Positions 1 through 4,264 of a stretch of DNA of 5,491 nt are shown piece after piece; the stretch's first letter is position 1, and every line of letters begins with the position of its first letter. The DNA comes from SIG710 sp045596925 (lineage in GTDB: Bacteria; Bacillota; Clostridia; Oscillospirales; CAG-272). The translations under genes and the position numbers were made by a program. The notes under the pieces are model-generated. The model was given only the letters and a program-made list of their open reading frames with translations, was not told the DNA's origin and did no database searches. The DNA lies in the NCBI GenBank assembly GCA_045596925.1, contig JAZODH010000080.1, positions 1 to 5,491 on the forward strand, written 5' to 3'.

Positions 1-665
1 GAACCACGTACGGTAGGACGAATGCCCTTGTGACGAGTCTTACCAGCCTTACCGAGCTTGATGGTCTCGTGCTCGAGGTTACCAACCTGACCGATTGTTG
101 CCTTACAATCAAGGCGAACGATACGAACCTCACCGGAGGGAAGTCTTACCTGTGCAGAGCCGTTCTCCTTAGCCATAAGCTGTGCGAATGCACCAGCGGA
201 ACGAACAAGCTGTGCGCCCTTACCGGGGTAGAGTTCGATGTTGTGAATGATAGTACCTACAGGAATCTGAGAGATGGGGAGTACGTTACCGGGCTTGATA
301 TCTGCATCAGCGCCTGCGGTGACTACGTCGCCGTCGGTAAGACCAACAGGAGCGATGATGTAGCTCTTCTTACCTGCCTCGTTCTCAAGGAGAGCGATGT
401 AGGAGGTTCTGTTGGGGTCGTACTCAATACCGATTACCTTTGCGGACTCATCAACGTTTCTCTTGAAGTCGATAAGTCTGTACTTCTGCTTGTTTCCACC
501 GCCGTGATGACGAACGGTGATCTTGCCGTAGCTATTACGGCCTGCATGCTTCTTCTTCTTAACGATGAGGCTCTTTTCAGGAGAGAACTTAGTAACTTCA
601 TCAAAAGAAGGGCTGCTCATATTTCTGCGCGACGGGGTCGTCGGCTTATACATTTTAACTGCCAT
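1..665 (-). CDS. rplB: Large ribosomal subunit protein L2 (uL2), 3' end cut by window edge
   Basis: L2 is a primary 23S rRNA-binding protein needed for subunit association and for peptidyl-transferase activity. The first 221 codons are here, plus two bases of the next; the family is usually about 275 residues, so roughly 50 C-terminal residues lie beyond position 1. The N-terminus begins MAVKMYKPTTPSRRNM, followed by the basic segment KHAGRNSYGKITVRHHGGG (about 40-57), the KQKYRLIDFKR stretch (59-69), VGTIIHNIELYPGKGAQLVRSAG (about 136-158) and GKAGKTRHKGIRPTVRG (205-221). All are typical of bacterial L2. The conserved histidine-rich loop near the peptidyl-transferase centre falls in the missing part. 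The ATG at 663-665 is preceded by AGGAGG (complement of 675-680). The gene starts 18 nt after the rplW stop, as the fifth gene of the S10 operon. Identification is certain; only the end is unseen. Confidence 0.98.
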   Translation of the reverse strand, partial: MAVKMYKPTTPSRRNMSSPSFDEVTKFSPEKSLIVKKKKHAGRNSYGKITVRHHGGGNKQKYRLIDFKRNVDESAKVIGIEYDPNRTSYIALLENEAGKKSYIIAPVGLTDGDVVTAGADADIKPGNVLPISQIPVGTIIHNIELYPGKGAQLVRSAGAFAQLMAKENGSAQVRLPSGEVRIVRLDCKATIGQVGNLEHETIKLGKAGKTRHKGIRPTVRG

Positions 666-683
666 TTAAGTTTTCCTCCTGTC

Positions 684-980
684 TTAGTTCATGCTCTCGA
701 AGAAGGCGATGGGAGCAGAGTCCTCGGAAAGAGTGACAACTGCCTTCTTCCACTCTCCGGTATAACCGAAGTGTACGCCGTATCTCTTGGGCTTTTTCTT
801 CATATTAATAGTATTGACCTTTACAACCTTGGTCTTCTTGAACATAGCCTCAACCGCCTTAGCGATCTCTGCCTTAGTAGCATCAGCTGCTACCTCGAAG
901 CTATAACGCTTCTCAGCAACGCCGTCCATGCTCTTTTCGGTGATAAGAGGTCTTACAATGATATCTGCATATGATTTCAT
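684..980 (-). CDS. rplW: Large ribosomal subunit protein L23 (uL23)
   Basis: L23 binds 23S rRNA at the polypeptide tunnel exit and is the docking site for trigger factor and the signal recognition particle. The 98-residue product is full length for the family. It shows the N-terminal RPLITEKS motif (10-17), the helix around AEIAKAVEAMF (37-47), the strand VVKVNTINM (52-60) and the basic KKKPKRYG extension (61-68) that contacts rRNA, ending with IAFFESMN. By family alignment Glu15 in TEKS should match the E. coli residue known to contact trigger factor; that equivalence is inferred. The start codon overlaps the rplD stop in an ATGA junction (977-980), which suggests translational coupling. Its AGGAGG ribosome binding site (complement of 991-996) lies inside the last codons of rplD, 10 nt from the start. 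Confidence 0.98.
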   Translation of the reverse strand: MKSYADIIVRPLITEKSMDGVAEKRYSFEVAADATKAEIAKAVEAMFKKTKVVKVNTINMKKKPKRYGVHFGYTGEWKKAVVTLSEDSAPIAFFESMN

Positions 981-1603
981 CTTGCATATACCTCCTCAAT
1001 CTTTGCTACTGCATCCTGAGCTACGATAAGAGTATCGCAGTTAAGAATGTCGTAAACGTTGATGGTATTCCACTGAGTGGTCTTAACTCCCTCAATGTTT
1101 GCGAAGCTCTTGATTACGAACTCGTTGTTCTCAGGAAGAACTACGAGAGTCTTCTTTGCTGCGCCGAGCGCGCCGAGCATAGCAACCATATTCTTGGTCT
1201 TGTACTCGGTTGCGGTGATAGCGTCAACAACGATCATCTCTTCTGCTGCAACCTTAGAGGAAAGTGCGGAGAACATAGCTGCTCTCTTAGTCTGCTTGTT
1301 AAGCTCAATGCGGTAGCTTCTGGGCTTAGGACCAAGTGCGATACCGCCGTGTGTCCACTGAGGAGAACGGGTCGAACCCTGTCTTGCGTGACCGGTACCC
1401 TTCTGCTTCCAGGGCTTTCTGCCGCCGCCGGATACTTCCGAACGGGTGAGAGTGGACTGTGTGCCCTGTCTCTGATTCATAAGATACGCTCTTACTGCGG
1501 TGTGGAGGACTGCTTCGTTGACCTTAGCGCCGAAAACCTTATCGGAGAGCGCGATTTCGCCAACCTTCTTGCCCGCCATATTAACAACATTCATATTAGG
1601 CAT
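977..1603 (-). CDS. rplD: Large ribosomal subunit protein L4 (uL4)
   Basis: L4 is an early-assembly 23S rRNA-binding protein; in gamma-proteobacteria it also represses its own S10 operon by binding the mRNA leader. The 208-residue product is normal length. The globular N-terminus is followed by the long basic loop that reaches into the exit tunnel (about 44-97), with SGGGRKPWKQKGTGHARQG (58-76), STRSPQWTHGG (77-87) and GPKPRSY (91-97) clearly visible. The C-terminal half carries the usual Rossmann-like pattern (KTLVVLPENN, then VYDILNCDTLIVAQDAV). The ATG at 1601-1603 has an AAGGAGG site (complement of 1612-1618) at 8-nt spacing; a second in-frame ATG three codons later is too far from it. 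It begins 18 nt after rplC and overlaps rplW by 4 nt. Whether L4 regulates this operon is unknown, but two structured RNA regions upstream make that worth asking. Confidence 0.98.
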   Translation of the reverse strand: MPNMNVVNMAGKKVGEIALSDKVFGAKVNEAVLHTAVRAYLMNQRQGTQSTLTRSEVSGGGRKPWKQKGTGHARQGSTRSPQWTHGGIALGPKPRSYRIELNKQTKRAAMFSALSSKVAAEEMIVVDAITATEYKTKNMVAMLGALGAAKKTLVVLPENNEFVIKSFANIEGVKTTQWNTINVYDILNCDTLIVAQDAVAKIEEVYAR

Positions 1604-1621
1604 TCTGATTTCCTCCTTCCG

Positions 1622-2251
1622 TTATGCTTTAACCGAATCACGAATGAAGACGATGCCGCCCTTTGCACCGGGAACCGCACCCTTCACTGCGATAAGATTC
1701 TTTTCTGCATCAATCTTAACCGCTACGAGGTTAAGGATGGTAACCTGCTCGTTACCCCACTGACCAGCCATCTTTTTGTTCTTGAAGATTCTAGCAGGGT
1801 CGATAACACCCATAGAACCGGACTGGCGATGTACAGGACCTACGCCGTGAGTCATTCTGAGCTTATGAAGATTCCATCTCTTAATTGCACCGGTGTATCC
1901 GTGACCCTTGGTAATACCAGTGATGTCGACCTTCTCGCCTGCGGCGAAGGTATCGACGGTTACTACCGAGCCAGCTTCAAGTGCGGAGCAATCATCAAGT
2001 CTGAACTCCTTGAGATGACGCTTGGGGCTGATGCCTGCCTTCTTAAAGTGTCCGAGCTGAGCCTTGTTTACGTTCTTTGCCTTAACGTCTTCGTAAGCAA
2101 GCTGAACAGCATCGTAGCCGTCATTTGCGACGGTCTTCTTCTGTGCTACCACGCAAGGACCTGCTTCAATCAGGGTTACGGGTATTACGTTGCCTTTTTC
2201 GTCGAAGATCTGGGTCATACCCAGCTTCTTACCGATAATGCCTTTTTTCAT
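1622..2251 (-). CDS. rplC: Large ribosomal subunit protein L3 (uL3)
   Basis: L3 is one of the first proteins to join the 50S subunit, and its central extension approaches the peptidyl-transferase centre. The 209-residue product has the expected start MKKGIIGKKLGMTQIF, the segment VDITGITKGHGYTGAIKRW (108-126), the tip region THGVGPVHRQSGSMG (134-148), DPARIFKNKKMAGQWGNEQV (151-170) and the closing VKGAVPGAKGG (189-199). The glutamine that PrmB methylates in E. coli L3 has no counterpart in the GSMGVIDPARIF stretch; from memory Bacillus L3 is similar there, so this is not a defect. The ATG at 2249-2251 has GGAGG (complement of 2257-2261) at a short 5-nt spacing. Unlike its neighbours, rplC is separated from the preceding gene by 136 nt of highly foldable RNA, so its translation or transcription may be controlled separately from rpsJ. 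Confidence 0.98.
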   Translation of the reverse strand: MKKGIIGKKLGMTQIFDEKGNVIPVTLIEAGPCVVAQKKTVANDGYDAVQLAYEDVKAKNVNKAQLGHFKKAGISPKRHLKEFRLDDCSALEAGSVVTVDTFAAGEKVDITGITKGHGYTGAIKRWNLHKLRMTHGVGPVHRQSGSMGVIDPARIFKNKKMAGQWGNEQVTILNLVAVKIDAEKNLIAVKGAVPGAKGGIVFIRDSVKA

Positions 2252-2387
2252 TTTTTCCTCCGTTAGTTATTGGTTGACGGTTTTGATTTTACCTTTCGGC
2301 ATCCGCCAACGTGACCACGAGGCCGTGGTGATTTCGGAGCATTCGCTCCACGGGATTTGAAGCTCCCGTTTTTTCGGTTAAACCGAA
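2252..2387 (-). promoter_or_regulatory. Structured intercistronic RNA between rpsJ and rplC (candidate r-protein control element)
   Basis: This gap has no credible coding potential but is almost filled with helices in the sense (minus-strand) RNA. In 5'-3' order: (1) TTCGGT/ACCGAA with a 3-nt loop directly after the rpsJ stop (2373-2387); (2) ACGGGA/TCCCGT, loop 8 (2350-2369); (3) GGAGC-GAAT-GCTCC (2336-2349); (4) ACCACG-GCCT-CGTGGT (2314-2329); (5) an 8-bp helix GUUGGCGG/CCGUCAAC (2303-2310 with 2273-2280) with one G.U pair, which would be an A-C mismatch in plus-strand RNA. Helix 5 encloses a small hairpin UGCC-GAAA-GGUA (2290-2301) capped by a GNRA tetraloop. The rplC ribosome binding site follows 11 nt after helix 5. 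Hairpins 2 and 3 recur in the rpsJ leader. No U-run follows any helix on the minus strand, so a terminator is unlikely. The structures are read by eye; a regulatory role is inferred. Confidence 0.55.
2334..2368 (-). repeat. Two-hairpin RNA element, copy 2 (upstream of rplC)
   Basis: Sense RNA order: CGGGA (2364-2368) pairs with UCCCG (2351-2355), then a single U (2350), then the hairpin GGAGC-GAAU-GCUCC (2336-2349), then GA (2334-2335). The sequence AAATCCCGTGGAG across the junction matches 11 of 13 bases of the corresponding stretch in the rpsJ leader copy, and the TCCGA ending is identical. The two copies differ in the loop of the first hairpin (8-9 nt here, a nested hairpin in the leader) and in the length of the second stem (5 bp here, 3 bp there), while keeping the overall architecture. 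Confidence 0.5.
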
Positions 2388-2696
2388 TTAAGCCTTAATC
2401 TCAATCTCTACGCCAGCAGGAAGCTCGATGCTCATAAGAGCCTCAACGGTCTTCTGGCCGGGTTCGATAATGTCGATAAGTCTCTTGTGGGTACGCATTT
2501 CGAACTGCTCGCGGCTGTCCTTGTACTTGTGTACAGCTCTGAGGATCGTCACGATCTCTCTGTCGGTAGGAAGCGGAATAGGACCGCTAACCTTGCTGCC
2601 GTTTCTCTTTGCAACGTCCACTACCTTTGCCGCTGCGGCGTCAATAATGGTGGAGTCGTAGCTCTTAAGACGTACTCTGATTTTGTTCTGTGCCAT
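2388..2696 (-). CDS. rpsJ: Small ribosomal subunit protein S10 (uS10/NusE)
   Basis: S10 is a 30S head protein and, as NusE, pairs with NusB in rRNA antitermination complexes and bridges RNA polymerase-bound NusG to the ribosome. The 102-residue product is the normal length. It begins MAQNKIRVRLKSYDSTIIDA and contains SGPIPLPT (37-44) and the family signature LRAVHKYKDSREQFEMRTHK (52-71), with the loop RTHKRLIDI following; it ends LPAGVEIEIKA. The ATG at 2694-2696 is preceded by AAAAGGAGG (complement of 2705-2713) at 8-nt spacing, a very strong site. It is the first gene of the operon, about 250 nt downstream of the predicted transcription start and followed by a 136-nt structured gap. No tuf or other str-operon gene lies immediately upstream; the next gene is divergent, so the S10 operon has its own promoter here. 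Confidence 0.99.
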   Translation of the reverse strand: MAQNKIRVRLKSYDSTIIDAAAAKVVDVAKRNGSKVSGPIPLPTDREIVTILRAVHKYKDSREQFEMRTHKRLIDIIEPGQKTVEALMSIELPAGVEIEIKA

Positions 2697-2949
2697 TTTG
2701 TTTTCCTCCTTTTAGGTTTTGCTTTCACCGTTTTAAGAAGGCGATGAGTTTTACACTGCTTCGGGCGTTTCAACCCTCTCCAACAAAATCAGTTCGGCAG
2801 ATCCCCGCAGTGACTGACGAACCGAATCAAGTAATGCAGTGTGCCCAAAGGGCCGACACTCTTGCTTCGCCCGGTTAAATATCGGACATACTCCACGGAA
2901 ATTCCCTGCTTCAAAGAGCAGCCACCTCCCGCTTCAACGCACATCAAGC
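2697..2949 (-). promoter_or_regulatory. Long structured 5' leader of the S10 operon mRNA
   Basis: From the predicted start near 2949 to the rpsJ ATG there are about 250 nt of untranslated, foldable RNA. Helices visible in the sense RNA, 5' to 3': GCUU/AAGC at the very 5' end (2946-2949 with 2931-2934; CCGCUU/AAGCGG if transcription starts a little earlier); CGGGA/UUCCG (2927-2931 with 2896-2900) enclosing CUGCU/AGCAG (2906-2910 with 2917-2921); GGA-GUAUG-UCC (2884-2894); GUGU-(CG bulge)-GCCC-UUU-GGGC-ACAC (2839-2859); and UCGGUUCGUCAG/CUGCCGAACUGA (2814-2825 with 2789-2800), 12 positions with one mismatch and one G.U that pairs only in this strand. A 7-bp closing helix ACACUGC/GCAGUGU (2836-2842 with 2753-2759) competes with the GUGU/ACAC stem for 2839-2842. 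A UUUUGUU stretch follows the long helix but looks too weak for a standard terminator. E. coli controls its S10 operon through a leader bound by L4; whether this leader works similarly is inference. Confidence 0.6.
2882..2931 (-). repeat. Two-hairpin RNA element, copy 1 (in the rpsJ leader)
   Basis: Sense RNA order: CGGGA (2927-2931) pairs with UUCCG (2896-2900) using one G.U pair, then a single U (2895), then the hairpin GGA-GUAUG-UCC (2884-2894), then GA (2882-2883). The loop of the first helix holds an extra CUGCU/AGCAG hairpin. The second copy before rplC has UCCCG in place of UUCCG, a U-to-C change that keeps the pair. This is a compensated difference of the kind expected if the helix itself is selected. 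Confidence 0.5.
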
Positions 2950-2955
2950 GGAACT

Positions 2956-2984
2956 ATTATACTATAAAAGATTTAAAAAAGCAA
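2956..2984 (-). promoter_or_regulatory. Predicted sigma-A-type promoter of the S10 operon
   Basis: Reading the minus strand, a perfect TATAAT (-10) occupies 2956-2961 and TTGCTT (-35, three of six consensus bases) occupies 2979-2984, separated by exactly 17 nt. Transcription would start near 2949. The DNA just upstream of the -35 box on this strand (about 2985-3060) is dominated by A and T tracts, as in the UP elements that strengthen rRNA and ribosomal protein promoters. The -10 box is convincing and the -35 box is weak, which fits a promoter helped by an UP element. Confidence 0.7.
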
Positions 2985-3140
2985 GTATTTACGCGAAAAA
3001 AGTTGAAAAAAATTTCTCAAATTTTTAACGAAATTTTATTGTTATTTTTGTGCAAATATCACAAAAGTTATATTATTCCTCATTTTTCTTGCCGCACGGG
3101 CAGGAGCTTTTATGCTTTTTTTCACTTTTTTCCTTTTTGT
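2985..3140. other. AT-rich divergent intergenic DNA, no gene seen
   Basis: The non-coding gap between the two divergent transcription units runs from about 2950 to 3240; this central part is very AT-rich, with repeated runs of four to seven A or T, and no credible gene on either strand. The part nearest the S10 promoter could act as an UP element. A small hairpin CTTGCC-GCACG-GGCAGG (3088-3104) followed by T-rich DNA looks terminator-like on the plus strand, but no plus-strand gene ends here, so its role, if any, is unknown. Confidence 0.5.
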
Positions 3141-3147
3141 TTACTTT

Positions 3148-3176
3148 TTGTTCACATTTGTAGTGTAAAATAGATA
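3148..3176 (+). promoter_or_regulatory. Weak candidate promoter for the membrane protein-polA unit
   Basis: The plus-strand genes must be transcribed from somewhere in this gap, but no clean promoter is visible. TAAAAT at 3166-3171 resembles a -10 box and has no good -35 partner at 16-18 nt. TTGTTC (3148-3153) with 17-nt spacing to TAGATA (3171-3176) is another poor option. A TATAAT at 3217-3222 has a better -10 sequence, but would start transcription around 3229, inside the ribosome binding site. This is a low-confidence placement. Confidence 0.2.
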
Positions 3177-3240
3177 GAAAAAGATACAAAAAACTACCCC
3201 CTCACACGCGGGTATATATAATAAATGAAGGAAACTTGAA

Positions 3241-4248
3241 ATGAAAAAGGAAAAAAGACCTATTGATTTATACCTTCTTCCTCTGCTTTTGCTGGGCGGA
3301 GGAGCAGTTATTTTGCGCACGGTTGCTTGCTTTACAGAATGGAACGGCACTACAATGCATTTTGATAACTCGATGAGTATAACTATTGCAAACCTTCTCG
3401 TCGTTTTCACAATTTTGCTTTTCACCACGTATTTTTTGCTAACTAAAAAATCCGATAGCTTTGTCGCTTCCTCAGACAACAGCATTACCTATATTCCTGC
3501 GGGAATGGTTTCCGTGGCGCTTTTGTTCCTATCCATCGATAAGCTCGTCGGGCTCAAGAACTATTATATCGCGTCAAATCCGGTGCTCTCGGCGCTCTCC
3601 GTATTGATTGCCGTTTTGGGTATCGGCTCGGTTGTTTCATTTTTCCTCACGATATTTATTCAAAAAAATGAAAACGCGTATAAAGCAGCGTTTAATATGG
3701 CAGTCGTAGTGCTGCTTGCCGTATATGCAGCCTACTTATATTTCAACAAACAGACGCACCCGACGAATTCGCCTGCTAAAATCGTAGATATGCTGGCATA
3801 TCTCTTCACCTCAATATTCTTCCTTTTTGAATCCAGAATCAGTCTTGGCAGAGCCTTTTGGCGTCCTTATACCGTATTTGGTCTGACGGCGGCTCTGCTT
3901 ACGGCATATTCCTCTATTCCAACGATTATCTACTACGCATTCGGCGGCTCGCTTATATCAGACAGTATATACGAGAGCGCACTGACGCTTTCGCTCTTCA
4001 TCTTCATTACAGCCAGAATGTTTCTTCTGCGCCGTATTTCGCGAGACGGAGCTTGCGAAGCCGCAAAATGTATTGAAACCCTCGCATCACTTCGTGAAAA
4101 AGAAATACAGGAGAGGAGCTCTCACACTCACGCGCAGGAGGATAATAACGCAGAGGAAGCCGTCACCGAGGACTTCGAAAATTACACCATGGAGCTTCCT
4201 ATAGCGCAAACAGAGGCAGACGACACGCCTGCACCTGAAAATGACTGA
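3241..4248 (+). CDS. Multi-pass membrane protein of unknown function
   Basis: I do not recognise the family. The 335-residue product starts with a basic stretch (MKKEKRP) and then shows about eight hydrophobic segments long enough to span the membrane, at roughly residues 9-30, 46-68, 83-101, 114-140, 148-168, 182-198, 208-233 and 244-263. A hydrophilic tail of about 70 residues (264-335) follows; its first part is basic (LLRRISRDG) and its last 40 residues are strongly acidic, with many E and D. The RR at the end of the last helix suggests that the tail lies in the cytoplasm; with the basic N-terminus, both ends would be inside. No catalytic motif, cysteine pair or transporter signature stands out. 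The start ATG has a GAAGGAAA site about 6 nt upstream, and the frame is open throughout with normal-looking codon use. It ends 16 nt before polA, so the two are probably co-transcribed; this does not establish a DNA-related function. Confidence 0.85.
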   Translation: MKKEKRPIDLYLLPLLLLGGGAVILRTVACFTEWNGTTMHFDNSMSITIANLLVVFTILLFTTYFLLTKKSDSFVASSDNSITYIPAGMVSVALLFLSIDKLVGLKNYYIASNPVLSALSVLIAVLGIGSVVSFFLTIFIQKNENAYKAAFNMAVVVLLAVYAAYLYFNKQTHPTNSPAKIVDMLAYLFTSIFFLFESRISLGRAFWRPYTVFGLTAALLTAYSSIPTIIYYAFGGSLISDSIYESALTLSLFIFITARMFLLRRISRDGACEAAKCIETLASLREKEIQERSSHTHAQEDNNAEEAVTEDFENYTMELPIAQTEADDTPAPEND

Positions 4249-4264
4249 TTTGGGCGGTATATGT

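Noticed and set aside
30..2266. Long plus-strand open frames covering rplB, rplW, rplD and rplC in antisense.
   Set aside because: They are shadows of highly biased ribosomal protein genes on the other strand, have no ribosome binding sites and give no recognisable protein.
2350..2376. Hairpin ACGGGA/TCCCGT followed by six T on the plus strand, which looks like an intrinsic terminator.
   Set aside because: No plus-strand gene ends there. On the minus strand, where the operon is transcribed, the run is A and lies before the hairpin, so it would not terminate. The hairpin is better explained as part of the shared RNA element.
2789..2944. A 51-codon minus-strand open frame (ATG to TGA) inside the rpsJ leader, beginning about 5 nt after the predicted transcription start.
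   Set aside because: It has no ribosome binding site and nearly no upstream RNA, its sequence resembles no leader peptide I know, and it coincides with strong RNA helices. Leaderless translation cannot be excluded but nothing supports it.
3088..3120. Hairpin CTTGCC/GGCAGG followed by T-rich DNA on the plus strand, terminator-like.
   Set aside because: It lies between divergent genes with no plus-strand gene upstream in the window to terminate; the whole region is T-rich, so T-runs after a short stem are expected by chance.
3217..3222. TATAAT on the plus strand just ahead of the membrane protein gene.
   Set aside because: There is no -35 box at 16-18 nt, and the resulting start near 3229 would fall within the ribosome binding site.
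3141..3485. A 114-codon minus-strand open frame overlapping the start of the membrane protein gene.
   Set aside because: It is antisense to the better-supported plus-strand gene, has no good ribosome binding site, and its end lies in AT-rich non-coding DNA.
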